Source of the DNA: Candidatus Neomicrothrix sp. UBA2517
GTDB lineage: Bacteria > Actinomycetota > Acidimicrobiia > Acidimicrobiales > UBA8592
Direction: 5' to 3'
Assembly: GCA_002341185.1 (NCBI GenBank)
Contig: DDNP01000008.1
Coordinates: forward strand, 44,223 to 102,536
Length of the DNA: 58,314 nt
Shown: piece by piece, positions 7,952-16,683 of the stretch
Position numbering within the stretch: the first letter of the stretch is position 1
Layout: each line of letters opens with the position of its first letter
The notes under the pieces: generated by a model
What the model was told of the DNA's origin: nothing
What the model saw: only the letters and a program-made list of their open reading frames with translations
Database searches by the model: none
Program-made: the position numbers and the translations under genes

Positions 7952-8857
7952 ATGGATAAACAACTACGCATATCAGTCACAAGCCTCTCCTTATCTACCT
8001 CGTTGGGATTTCTCCTTACCATGGCCCTGAGTTCGGGCAGTACGAAAATCAACGATATGCCTATTCTTGCGATCTGCGCAATCCTTGCATATGCGATCAA
8101 TTACGTCGTATTCATACCCTCATTCATAGCCAGAACAGAACACTACTTTGACCTCACAGGTTCATTAACAACAATTACGTTGATTGTGTATGCACTCGCA
8201 GCAAGCAATGAACGTGATGCTCGTTCATTTATTGTTGCTGCCATGGTTCTGATATGGGCTATTCGTTTGGGGTCATTTTTGTTCATGCGAGCAAAACAAA
8301 CAGGCGGAGATAGCCGTTTCGACAGCGTAAAACATCGTTTCATCCCATTTCTATCGTGGTGGTCTCTCCAAGGGCTTTGGATCTTGATGAATCTCGCTGG
8401 CGCACTCGTTATCCTTACAACTCAAGAACCTGAAAGCTTTGGTGCGCTTGCGGTTATCGGGATATGTCTTTGGGTAATCGGATTCACAATCGAAGTCGTA
8501 GCTGATCAACAAAAGAAAGCATTCCGACTCAACAGCATAAATAACGGGAAATTCATTAGCACTGGTTTATGGGCTTGGTCACGACACCCAAACTATTTTG
8601 GAGAAATCTTGCTTTGGATCGGAATATCAGTAATAGGTCTCCCAGTCTTATCAGGATGGAGATGGGTCGCGTTAATTTCGCCAATCTTCGTCATAGTCCT
8701 ACTTACCAAAATTAGCGGTATCCCAACCCTTGAACGACGGGCCCACAAACAATGGAGCGGAGACCCAAGCTATGAAGAATATTTAAAGAACACCCCAATT
8801 CTTATTATGAAGCCACCATCAACTAAGTTAAAGCAACGCAAAGAGACGAGGCAATAA
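7952..8857 (+). CDS. DUF1295 membrane protein (steroid 5-alpha-reductase-like)
   Basis: This 301-residue integral membrane protein has about seven hydrophobic segments. The C-terminal signature WAWSRHPNYFGEILLW and the later ERR...YEEYLKNTP are diagnostic of DUF1295, which is related to the 3-oxo-5-alpha-steroid 4-dehydrogenase and isoprenylcysteine methyltransferase families. The conserved Arg-His-Pro-Asn-Tyr-Phe-Gly-Glu block binds a nucleotide-type cofactor in relatives. The F420/LLM gene starts at the very next base after its stop codon, so the two are translationally linked and may act on the same lipid or terpenoid substrate. That last link is inference. Confidence 0.9.
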   Translation: MDKQLRISVTSLSLSTSLGFLLTMALSSGSTKINDMPILAICAILAYAINYVVFIPSFIARTEHYFDLTGSLTTITLIVYALAASNERDARSFIVAAMVLIWAIRLGSFLFMRAKQTGGDSRFDSVKHRFIPFLSWWSLQGLWILMNLAGALVILTTQEPESFGALAVIGICLWVIGFTIEVVADQQKKAFRLNSINNGKFISTGLWAWSRHPNYFGEILLWIGISVIGLPVLSGWRWVALISPIFVIVLLTKISGIPTLERRAHKQWSGDPSYEEYLKNTPILIMKPPSTKLKQRKETRQ

Positions 8858-9736
8858 ATGAAATTCGGTTTAGCATTCGCTAGCAGCATCGGAACAGAAG
8901 GAAGCAGCGCAGTTGAAATTTGCAAACTCGCTGAACAAGTCGGATTTGAGTCATTGTGGGGAGGGGAACATGTCATCTTTCCATCATCAATCGAATCCAA
9001 ATATCCGTATACGGCAGATGGCAAAGTTCCAGCCACTAAAGACACTTGGATACCCGACCCCCTGATCTGGTTGGCATACGTTTCAGCGGCAGCACCCAGC
9101 CTCAGATTAGGCACATGTATTCTGATACTTCCTCAAAGAAATCCTTTGATACTCGCGAAGGAAATCGCAACACTTGACCATCTCACTAATGGAAAAGTTG
9201 AGCTCGGAATAGGAGTGGGTTGGCTGAAAGAAGAGTTTGAAGCTTTAGGCGTTCCATGGGAGCGGCGAGGCGCAAGAACAGATGAATATGTTGAAGCGCT
9301 CCAAGCAGTCTGGTCAGGAACCGATATCGAATTTCACGGAGAATTCGTTGACTTTGACCCACTCACTTGTACACCGAGGCCGAAGCAAAAGAAAATTCCG
9401 ATTCTGGTAGGTGGAGATACGCCAGCAGCGATAAGGAGAGCTGCAAAGCTTGCCGATGGGTATTATCCGGGAACAGGAGACTTCGTAGAACTCCAAAAGC
9501 TTATAACTGACGTGCGACAAGCTGCCGAAGATAACGACCGTGACCCTGCAGACATTGAAATTAATGCACACTTTTCAGTCTTTGGTGAAGGTGACAGAAT
9601 TGAAGGAGTTGAAAAGATGCGTGAAGCGGGAGTTGGGCGCATCATGGTTCCTGGCTTTATCTTTGGGGGGCCGAGTGGAATGGAGCAATTGCAAGAATTT
9701 GGCGAAAGTGTCGTATCGGAAACAAAGACAAACTAG
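8858..9736 (+). CDS. LLM-class F420-dependent oxidoreductase
   Basis: This 292-residue TIM-barrel protein of the luciferase-like monooxygenase superfamily most resembles the actinobacterial TIGR03619-type F420 enzymes. Visible blocks are ESLWGGEHVI near residue 30, LRLGTCILILPQRNP, GVGWLKEEFEALG and PILVGGDTPAAIRRAA. These enzymes transfer hydride between F420 and small organic substrates such as alcohols, ketones or methylene carriers. It abuts the DUF1295 gene without a gap. Its stop overlaps the stop of the opposite-strand hypothetical gene in the tetranucleotide CTAG at 9733-9736. The exact substrate is unknown. Confidence 0.92.
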   Translation: MKFGLAFASSIGTEGSSAVEICKLAEQVGFESLWGGEHVIFPSSIESKYPYTADGKVPATKDTWIPDPLIWLAYVSAAAPSLRLGTCILILPQRNPLILAKEIATLDHLTNGKVELGIGVGWLKEEFEALGVPWERRGARTDEYVEALQAVWSGTDIEFHGEFVDFDPLTCTPRPKQKKIPILVGGDTPAAIRRAAKLADGYYPGTGDFVELQKLITDVRQAAEDNDRDPADIEINAHFSVFGEGDRIEGVEKMREAGVGRIMVPGFIFGGPSGMEQLQEFGESVVSETKTN

Positions 9737-10227
9737 CTTTCGTTCTCGTCTTCGTCGCCAAAAATGTCAACATCGTTCACGGGGATTCCACCAAATGACT
9801 CATAATATTCTTTCCTGAATTCATCTATAACGACACCGATGGCAACGATAGCTAGATTCAGTTCATCAGGGTTTAAATGATTGCCCATCAAACGATGATT
9901 TAAGATCACGTCGCAAAACCCTACACGTTCACTCCAAGATGATGATGTAGCAAAGATTGCTCCGAACAATGAATCACCATTCGTTCTAGCAATGTGCTCG
10001 AAAAGAGCATCTGAACAAGGGGCATCGAACAGAATAATGCTAGAAATTTCAACAACGACGATGCTATCCCACTCATCTGTAAACCATTCTATTTCCCGAA
10101 CCCGAAAGTAAAGATCGACGCCTTCATAGTCAACTATCCAACTATGATCTTCTTCACCTTCAGAAGCTTTCCATCGCCCTCCAAGGAATTTCCCAACCTT
10201 CTTTTCGACGCTAAACAAGTTGCTCAT
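9733..10227 (-). CDS. Hypothetical acidic protein, possibly YbjN-like
   Basis: This 164-residue soluble acidic protein has no signal peptide or membrane segment. The alternation of short strands and helices (GGRWKAS..WIVDYEG..LYFRVREI.. then LFEHIART..LFGAIF) and its size suggest the YbjN/type III chaperone-like fold common in actinobacterial proteins of unknown function. I cannot confirm this without a profile search. The C-terminus is very acidic (about ten Asp/Glu in the last 20 residues). It probably forms an operon with the small membrane protein gene upstream of it (10295-10651). Confidence 0.7.
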   Translation of the reverse strand: MSNLFSVEKKVGKFLGGRWKASEGEEDHSWIVDYEGVDLYFRVREIEWFTDEWDSIVVVEISSIILFDAPCSDALFEHIARTNGDSLFGAIFATSSSWSERVGFCDVILNHRLMGNHLNPDELNLAIVAIGVVIDEFRKEYYESFGGIPVNDVDIFGDEDENES

Positions 10228-10294
10228 AAACCCTTTCTGCTAATTGTTTTCTTCATTACTGAAACTAGCAGTCGGCTATGACAATTAATGAAGG

Positions 10295-10651
10295 TTATTC
10301 CGTGGACCTAGAGCGATATTTGAATAGCGGAATTGCAACACAAACATTGTAAAGCAGCACTCCAGCGATGATGGGAAACCACATTATGGACTTCAGAGAA
10401 TAGAACACTATTTTCCCTAATACGGTCTTGGTCGCTATGAGATAAGTAGCAATGAGGAAAATAATGAAAAAGGACCAATGCTGATCAAATAAATATGCTG
10501 ACGCAACGAATAAGCCAAAGCCTACGACTGCAAATATTGCTGGTATCGACGGGTCATCATTATCATCAATGAGCTTAATAGGAATGAAAATTTTCTCGAT
10601 AGCATCTCGCAGTTCGTTTTTTGCTTGATCCCAATTCTCAACCTGCGCCAT
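10295..10651 (-). CDS. Small membrane protein of unknown function
   Basis: This 118-residue protein has three to four hydrophobic helices (about 50-65, 68-87 and 93-111) and a charged N-terminal third that begins MAQVENWDQAKNELRDAI. I do not recognise the family. It is the first gene of a minus-strand pair with the acidic hypothetical protein. The 67-base spacer between them holds an inverted repeat CTTCATTA (10251-10258) / TAATGAAG (10286-10293), whose loop is too long to call a terminator. Confidence 0.7.
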   Translation of the reverse strand: MAQVENWDQAKNELRDAIEKIFIPIKLIDDNDDPSIPAIFAVVGFGLFVASAYLFDQHWSFFIIFLIATYLIATKTVLGKIVFYSLKSIMWFPIIAGVLLYNVCVAIPLFKYRSRSTE

Positions 10652-10741
10652 TTGGCAAGTATATGACCTCTGCTTCTAAACCGAACAACTACAAACTCAT
10701 GAAGGCAATATTATGTATAGGGTATAAAAGGAGGCTATGAA

Positions 10742-11230
10742 ATGAACACGAACGTTCTCCAGTCATTGAAAGATGTTGGGGCAATATATGAAGTAATTGA
10801 TTGCGATCCGTCATTTGCTGACACAGCTGAATTCTGTGATCACTACGGTTATCTTTCTCAAGAATCAGCGAATGCAATAGTGCTGGAAGGTAAAGCAGAA
10901 CCATCTGTCTTCGCTCTTTGCTTAGTCTTGGCTACGACAAGAATTAATGTAAATAAAGTTGCACGAAAGCGATTAGGTACTCGAAAAGCATCCTTCGCTA
11001 AAGCTGAAATCACTAAAGAACTCACTGGAATGGAAATAGGGGGAGTGACACCATTTGGTTTACCTGAGAATCTTCCAATCTGGATTGATGATTTAGTCAT
11101 GACAGCTCCAAAAGTTATAATTGGCGCTGGTTCACGAAACGCAAAGATCTATTTATCACCAGAATATCTCTTAAAACTCCCAAATAGCTATGTTGTGGAG
11201 GGGCTCTCCATGCCTTTAGTGACTGAATAA
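10742..11230 (+). CDS. YbaK/EbsC-type aminoacyl-tRNA deacylase domain protein
   Basis: This 162-residue stand-alone editing domain is related to the Cys-tRNA(Pro) deacylase YbaK and the ProRS INS domain. The family block is clear: LGTRKASFAKAE followed by LTGMEIGGVTPFGLP and then LPIWID, and a C-terminal GAGSRNAKIYLSP loop. These proteins hydrolyse mischarged tRNAs such as Cys-tRNA(Pro) in the cytoplasm. AAAGGAGG precedes the ATG by about 8 bases, a near-ideal ribosome site. A tRNA-Val gene follows 94 bases downstream. Which mischarged tRNA is edited cannot be told from sequence. Confidence 0.9.
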   Translation: MNTNVLQSLKDVGAIYEVIDCDPSFADTAEFCDHYGYLSQESANAIVLEGKAEPSVFALCLVLATTRINVNKVARKRLGTRKASFAKAEITKELTGMEIGGVTPFGLPENLPIWIDDLVMTAPKVIIGAGSRNAKIYLSPEYLLKLPNSYVVEGLSMPLVTE

Positions 11231-11324
11231 TATCTAACAACAAATGCTGTGAAAGAATGTAGCAATTCTTTGTATTCGTATCGCAAAACATGGGCTTTAC
11301 ACGTTAGAGTGCTAACTAACTGAA

Positions 11325-11398
11325 GGGCGCTTAGCTCAGTTGGCTAGAGCATCTCGTTTACACCGAGAGGGTCGGGGGTTCGAGTCCCTCAGCGCCCA
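11325..11398 (+). tRNA. tRNA-Val (TAC)
   Basis: A complete cloverleaf is present. The acceptor stem is GGGCGCT/AGCGCCC with an A discriminator. The D arm TTAGCTCAGTTGGCTAGAGC is normal, the anticodon stem TCTCG/CGAGA carries anticodon TAC at 11359-11361, and the T loop is TTCGAGT. CCA is not encoded. It reads GTA and, by wobble, other GTN valine codons. Confidence 0.96.
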
Positions 11399-11465
11399 CA
11401 CTTAAGTTTGCGTGTTCGTTTTGGCTGGTTTTGTAAACGTGCAGTTCGATAATTAATGTAGCGTC

Positions 11466-12965
11466 ATGGCATCTTCCACCTCATCTCAATCTGGTAGGCC
11501 AAATATTCTTTTATTTACGCCCGATCAGCTTCGAGCAGATGCTCTAGCCTGTTTTGGGAACACGAAAGCATCAACTCCGAATTTTGATAATTTGGCAAAG
11601 CGGGGAACACGATTTGATTCTGCCTGGTCACAGCACTCAGTTTGTGGGCCAAGCCGTATATCGATAATGACGGGTTGGTATCCACATACGGCAGGGCATC
11701 GGACTCTGGACAACCTACTCAAACCATGGGAACCAAACCTACTGAAATACCTAAAAGACGCTGGGTATGAGGTTGCTCTTCCAGGGAATAGGGGAGATGT
11801 CTTCGCACAGGATGTAACAGAAACGAGCACAGACTTCTGCGGGAACCTAGTTAAACCATCGTGGACTTGGGCTGATATTAACTTCAACGGAAACGAAGGT
11901 GATTCGCTGTACAACGCATTCTGGTTCGGTAAACAAGGAAACGAACCTCGCATAGATGGAGATGAAGCAACAATACAAACAGCAATCCAGTGGCTTGAAC
12001 AAAGAACATCGGATAAACCTTGGGCTATGTGGGTTCCCTTATTAGCGCCACATCCACCGTTCATGGTTGAAGACCCCTGGTTCTCACTTCACGACCGAAA
12101 TTCTATGCCAAAGCCCATATCTCCGGAAGAAACAGTTGGAAAACCACAGTTCATGAACGAACTGCGGGCAAGATACGGGTGGGGACATCTCTCACTTGAA
12201 GACCATGCTGAGATCACCGCTACTTACTACGGAATGGTCAGCAGAGTAGACGACCAACTTGGACGCTTGCTATCAGCCCTTGATCAATGCGGATATGCAA
12301 ATAACACCTACACCTTCTGCTTCAGCGACCACGGAGAATATTTAGGCGACCATGGCTTAGTGGAGAAGTGGCCTTCAGGCCTTGATCCTTGTCTAGTCCA
12401 AAATCCATTAATAGTCACCGGACCAAAAGTCGCTGAGGGTGAAATAGCCCACTCCGGCGTCGAGATGATTGATTTGCTTCCCACCTGTCTGGAAATCGCT
12501 GAAACTGATGCAAGTCACACACACTTTGGGAAAAGCCTGCTCCCTATCCTCAACGATTACAATATTGAGCACCGCGATGCTGCCTTCTGTGAGGGTGGCT
12601 TCAACCTAGAAGACAATCACCTGTTTGAAGTCGCTGGATGGATTTATAAACACAAATCAGAAATCCAACATGAGATGCCAAAACTAGTGGGCAAAGCACA
12701 ATGTGTAAGAACACAGAAGTGGTCTTTCATACGCAGGCAAAATGAGCAGAATGAGCTCTATGACAGAGAAAAGGACCCACACGAAAAGGTCAATATCTTA
12801 GCGACATCGAGAAAAGATGATGAAGATATTCAAGCGGTGGCCCAAGACTTACAGGACCGTATTCTTGAATGGCTCGTGCAAACAAGTGACGTTATCCCAT
12901 GGCAACCTGACAACCGGTTCCCCTCACTGCTCCACGGCTGGCGACAAAACCAAGAAATCAAATAA
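11466..12965 (+). CDS. Sulfatase (arylsulfatase family, Cys-type)
   Basis: This 499-residue member of the alkaline-phosphatase superfamily carries the sulfatase signature CGPSRISIMTG. Cys60 would be converted to formylglycine by an FGE-type enzyme. Metal ligands are visible at TPDQ (Asp20) and SDHGEYLGDHG. There is no signal peptide, so it would act in the cytoplasm, unlike most polysaccharide sulfatases. Family members cleave sulfate esters, and some are phosphonate monoester hydrolases or choline sulfatases. No maturation enzyme or sulfate transporter is adjacent. It stands alone after tRNA-Val and converges on the IMPase-like gene with a 4-base gap. Confidence 0.9.
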   Translation: MASSTSSQSGRPNILLFTPDQLRADALACFGNTKASTPNFDNLAKRGTRFDSAWSQHSVCGPSRISIMTGWYPHTAGHRTLDNLLKPWEPNLLKYLKDAGYEVALPGNRGDVFAQDVTETSTDFCGNLVKPSWTWADINFNGNEGDSLYNAFWFGKQGNEPRIDGDEATIQTAIQWLEQRTSDKPWAMWVPLLAPHPPFMVEDPWFSLHDRNSMPKPISPEETVGKPQFMNELRARYGWGHLSLEDHAEITATYYGMVSRVDDQLGRLLSALDQCGYANNTYTFCFSDHGEYLGDHGLVEKWPSGLDPCLVQNPLIVTGPKVAEGEIAHSGVEMIDLLPTCLEIAETDASHTHFGKSLLPILNDYNIEHRDAAFCEGGFNLEDNHLFEVAGWIYKHKSEIQHEMPKLVGKAQCVRTQKWSFIRRQNEQNELYDREKDPHEKVNILATSRKDDEDIQAVAQDLQDRILEWLVQTSDVIPWQPDNRFPSLLHGWRQNQEIK

Positions 12966-12969
12966 AGCT

Positions 12970-13758
12970 CTATTGGCTCATGAGAGAAAGGATGGTGTTG
13001 TGCAGTTCGTTTGACCCTGCACAAACTAATTGTTTCCGTTGAGTTTTTTCCATCCTGCTTAGTTCATAAGAAATAGGGTTGCTTTCTGAATCCGTGATTT
13101 TTGCCCCAGCTTCCCTGCATATTAATGCCGCTCCCGCATAGTCCCAGATAGCTAATCCCTCGCCCGTATCAACGAAACCATCAAAAGACCCATCAGCGAC
13201 TTTACATAAATCCAAAGCAGCTGAACCCAAAGCACGATATTGCCTCCACCCAAAATGCTTTTTAGGAAGATCATTGAAAACCACTATGGACTCCTCAATA
13301 TCTCTAACGTCAGATACCAGAATCTTATTGCCGTTCTTCTCAGCGCCTGAACCAATTTCAGCCACGAACGTTTCGCCTGTTGCTAAATTCTTCACAAATG
13401 AAGCAATAGCCTCTTCGCTGTGGACGAGGCACAGGCTCAGCGCATACCAAGGCAAACCAAGATTCGCGTTCGTAGAGCCATCAATCGGGTCAATAATTAC
13501 AACAAAAGATTTATCTAACCCAGTGGTACCTGACTCTTCACTCACTACACCCAGACCAGCAGCAATTAATTGAGGAGTCGCTATCTCATCGGCAATGACA
13601 TCATGCTTATATTGACCTGGGTGACCATCAGCTTTACCCCAGTCCTCAAGGGAAGAAAGCCTAATCATAATCTGGTCACTTATTTGTTCCGAAAGTGCAA
13701 AAAAACTTGATGCTTCCATACCTAACACATTAACCGAAGAAACTTTCAAGACTCTCAT
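12970..13758 (-). CDS. Inositol monophosphatase family protein (copy 1)
   Basis: This 262-residue Mg-dependent phosphatase has the IMPase motifs EESG (Glu74-75), IIDPIDGSTN (Asp90, Asp93) and AIWDYAGA near residue 210, which together bind the metals. The family includes inositol-1-phosphatase, histidinol-phosphatase (HisN), fructose-1,6-bisphosphatase and CysQ (PAP phosphatase), and the substrate cannot be settled by eye. A second, divergent member lies at 33488-34276. It is minus-strand, convergent with the sulfatase and divergent from the PPOX-fold gene. Confidence 0.9.
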   Translation of the reverse strand: MRVLKVSSVNVLGMEASSFFALSEQISDQIMIRLSSLEDWGKADGHPGQYKHDVIADEIATPQLIAAGLGVVSEESGTTGLDKSFVVIIDPIDGSTNANLGLPWYALSLCLVHSEEAIASFVKNLATGETFVAEIGSGAEKNGNKILVSDVRDIEESIVVFNDLPKKHFGWRQYRALGSAALDLCKVADGSFDGFVDTGEGLAIWDYAGAALICREAGAKITDSESNPISYELSRMEKTQRKQLVCAGSNELHNTILSLMSQ

Positions 13759-13801
13759 CTTATGAATGAAGACCTTGAACTGATTTAGACGTAATCAAAA
13801 C

Positions 13802-14287
13802 TTGAGTGTAAGTTTCACAAACATGAGCAATCGTAGAGAAATGATACGCATGACCGAGGAAGAGGCTTTGGAGTTCATGGAATCTCAAAAGAGTCTTCAA
13901 GTTGCAACAATCAACAAAGATGGCACACCACATTTGTCAACACTGTGGTTCGACTTAGTGGATGGTGAAATAGTTTTTGAAACCTTCACAAAATCACAAA
14001 AGATAAAGAATCTACAACGGGATAATAGAATCAGTTGCTTACTTGAAGACGGACTAGTGTATGAAAAATTGCGCGGCGTCCAAATTAATGGAGTAGCAGA
14101 ACTCGTTGACTCCCCAAACGAAATACATCAATTAGCGAAAGGGGTTATGGCTCGCAATAACCCTGAAATTCCAATAGAGGCATTAGACGAAGTAGCAAAA
14201 GCTATGTCAGTGAAACGAACAGCAGTGATTGTAAAAGCAACAAAAATTGTTTCATGGGACCACCAAAAGCTCGAGGGAGCCTACTAA
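13802..14287 (+). CDS. PPOX-class (pyridoxamine 5'-phosphate oxidase-like) flavin/F420-binding protein
   Basis: This 161-residue split-barrel protein has the core LQVATINKDGTPHLSTLWF, followed by a strand with the basic stretch KSQKIKNLQRDNRISCL. That is typical of actinobacterial PPOX proteins that bind F420 or FMN. It is probably a small reductase or oxidase acting on an unknown substrate. The start is uncertain: the longest frame uses TTG at 13802, while ATG at 13823 and 13841 would remove 7 or 13 poorly conserved residues. Its end overlaps the start assigned to the PBP1A gene, suggesting co-transcription. Confidence 0.85.
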   Translation: MSVSFTNMSNRREMIRMTEEEALEFMESQKSLQVATINKDGTPHLSTLWFDLVDGEIVFETFTKSQKIKNLQRDNRISCLLEDGLVYEKLRGVQINGVAELVDSPNEIHQLAKGVMARNNPEIPIEALDEVAKAMSVKRTAVIVKATKIVSWDHQKLEGAY

Positions 14288-16631
14288 ACCTAGTAGTGAC
14301 ATCAGTATTGGTAAATACAGCGCTACTTTTGTAAGTGTGAGACCTTTTACTGTTCTATTTCGACTAGCTATTACGCTTTCCTTAGCTGGACTCGTTGTCG
14401 GAATTATTGCTGTTCTATCGGGGCCTCAACTTAAAGAAATAGCTACATCGGGCGAATGGTCCCACTCTCCGGTTGCCCTCGCAAGTACAGGGACACGGTC
14501 GCTTATTTACGATCAAAATGGTGAATTAATGGCAACATTCTTTGATGAGAACCGTTCACCTATCTTGCTTGACTTAATTCCACAAGAGGTCCGTGATGCA
14601 ATACTCGCGATCGAAGATTCGAATTTCTACAGTCACCAAGGCGTTGATCTTAAAGCAACCGCACGAGCACTAATTGAAAACGTTGATGCGGGAGGTATCA
14701 GCCAAGGTGGTTCGACTATCACGCAGCAACTTATTAAAAATTTAGTCTTAACACCCGAACAAACTGTTGAGAGAAAAGTCCAAGAAGCAGCTCTCGCTGT
14801 CCGGTTAGAAGACCAACTGACCAAAGACGAAATATATGAGATATATCTCAATACCGTATATTTCGGAGGGTCGGCATATGGAATAAAGGCAGCTGTCGAA
14901 GTGTACTTTGGACTAGATCTGGCTAATAAAAACCCAGCAGAAATACAAGCAACGCTTGATGACGGGCTTGGCTGGCCCGAAGCAGCGCTTCTAGCGTCGC
15001 TGATAAGGAATCCAAGTGTCAATGACCCCACGGTCAACCCGCAAATAGCGACCTACCAGCGACGAATCGTCTTGGACAGGCTCGCCGAGTTAGGATACTT
15101 CTCACCGGCTGAAGCAGAAGAATACGCTCAAACACCTCTTCCCAGTGAACGGTTTCAACCATCGCTACCATCTGCGGATGACTTCTTCGTAGCTGAAGTC
15201 AGAAGAAGCCTACTAGAAGACCCAACATTCTTGGGAGGGGGAATTCAATCACGCCTAGAAGACCTTCTCGGGATAAATGGTGGAATTAGGGTCTATACAA
15301 CGTTCAATCCAGCGACTCAACAAATGGCTATAGAAGCACGAAACGAGGTACTTCGAGAAAAGTGGGGAGTAGACCCCTTTTTCACCGTATCTATCGCAGC
15401 CATGGACCCTGATAATGGCGCAGTGCGGGCAATGATAGGGGGCGAAAGTTTCGACAGTGATAGTCAATTTAACCTAGCAACACAGGGCAGAAGACAGCCT
15501 GGTTCTTCATTCAAAACATTCGTGCTTGTAACCGCATTACAAAGAGGTATCCAAACAAATGATAAAGTTAACGGGGAAGGACCATGCGAATTCCCTGAGG
15601 ACACAGAGCCAAACGGAATATATGAAGCAAATAACTTTGCAAATAGTGAAGGTGAAATAGCAGAAATAAAAGACCTTCTGCTCTCCTCCTCCAACTGCGG
15701 TTTCCTCAAGCTGGGACAAATCGCAGGACTCAACAATATAATTTCCACAGCACAATCAATGGGGATTGACTCTGAAATGGACCCAGTCATATCACTTCCT
15801 CTAGGAGTAGAAGAAGTGAGCCCCATGGAAATGGCTAATGCATACGGGACATTAGCATCAGGAGGAATAAGAAGAGAACCATATTTCATAGAACGCATTG
15901 AGAGACTTCAAAATGATGAATGGGTCTCGATCTACGAACACAGCGAAGACGACAGATACCTCCCGCAACGCATTCTCACCGAAACCGTTGCATGCTGGGC
16001 AACAGATGTACTCTGGTCAAATGTTCGTCAAGGAACAGGAGTCCGAGCAGGCTGGCCAATGGGATCCCAACCTGCAGCTGGCAAAACAGGAACAACTGAA
16101 AATTTCGAAGATGCTTGGTTCGTGGGTTACACACCCTATCTATCTACAGCTGTTTGGATGGGTAACCCAGATGAAAAAATCTCAATGAGAGGAATTTATC
16201 CATATGGAAATGTAACCGGTGGGTCATTCCCAGCAGAAGTCTGGGGTGCATTCAATGCCAAATACCATGCAAATCTCCCAACACGGACATTCCCATACTG
16301 CAACCCATTTCCCCAAAGAGGAGAATATCTTCGAACAGTTGATGACCCGGAAGCTGGAACAAACCCTTGCCCAGGGCAGGTAAGTCTCGATTACTTTAGC
16401 GACGAAACAATTGACGAGTGTGAAGATGACATACCTGAAGGATTTGAAGAATGCGATTATGAATATGACTATTTAGACATAGAGGCTGTTCGCGTGACCA
16501 TTTATTGTGGAGACCCTCCACCAGAAGAACCGGAGGAAGACCCAGAGGAAGAGAATGAGGATGGAGAAGACACCGTAGACGGAGAAGGGAGCGAAGAGGA
16601 TGAAGTTGAAGATATTGCCGAAGATGCGTAA
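14247..16631 (+). CDS. Bifunctional penicillin-binding protein 1A (transglycosylase/transpeptidase)
   Basis: This 794-residue class A PBP polymerises lipid II and crosslinks stem peptides. There is one membrane anchor at about 35-57. The GT51 domain has EDSNFYSHQG (Glu123) and GGSTITQQLIKN (about 155-165). The transpeptidase domain has RQPGSSFK (Ser420, Lys423), SSN (481-483) and KTGT (613-616). The C-terminal 80 residues are highly acidic, with five cysteines before the final Glu/Asp run. No PASTA domain is present. The ATG lies 41 bases inside the previous gene without a clear ribosome site, and a GTG at 14337 would still keep the anchor, so the start is uncertain. Confidence 0.95.
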   Translation: MFHGTTKSSREPTKPSSDISIGKYSATFVSVRPFTVLFRLAITLSLAGLVVGIIAVLSGPQLKEIATSGEWSHSPVALASTGTRSLIYDQNGELMATFFDENRSPILLDLIPQEVRDAILAIEDSNFYSHQGVDLKATARALIENVDAGGISQGGSTITQQLIKNLVLTPEQTVERKVQEAALAVRLEDQLTKDEIYEIYLNTVYFGGSAYGIKAAVEVYFGLDLANKNPAEIQATLDDGLGWPEAALLASLIRNPSVNDPTVNPQIATYQRRIVLDRLAELGYFSPAEAEEYAQTPLPSERFQPSLPSADDFFVAEVRRSLLEDPTFLGGGIQSRLEDLLGINGGIRVYTTFNPATQQMAIEARNEVLREKWGVDPFFTVSIAAMDPDNGAVRAMIGGESFDSDSQFNLATQGRRQPGSSFKTFVLVTALQRGIQTNDKVNGEGPCEFPEDTEPNGIYEANNFANSEGEIAEIKDLLLSSSNCGFLKLGQIAGLNNIISTAQSMGIDSEMDPVISLPLGVEEVSPMEMANAYGTLASGGIRREPYFIERIERLQNDEWVSIYEHSEDDRYLPQRILTETVACWATDVLWSNVRQGTGVRAGWPMGSQPAAGKTGTTENFEDAWFVGYTPYLSTAVWMGNPDEKISMRGIYPYGNVTGGSFPAEVWGAFNAKYHANLPTRTFPYCNPFPQRGEYLRTVDDPEAGTNPCPGQVSLDYFSDETIDECEDDIPEGFEECDYEYDYLDIEAVRVTIYCGDPPPEEPEEDPEEENEDGEDTVDGEGSEEDEVEDIAEDA

Positions 16632-16683
16632 CCGAGTAATGTCAATGAGGACAAATTCTTCGAAGCTCACTAAGATTTAATCT

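Noticed and set aside
10251..10293. Inverted repeat CTTCATTA/TAATGAAG as a terminator
   Set aside because: The loop is 27 bases and AT-rich with no following T-run in either direction, so a terminator is unlikely.
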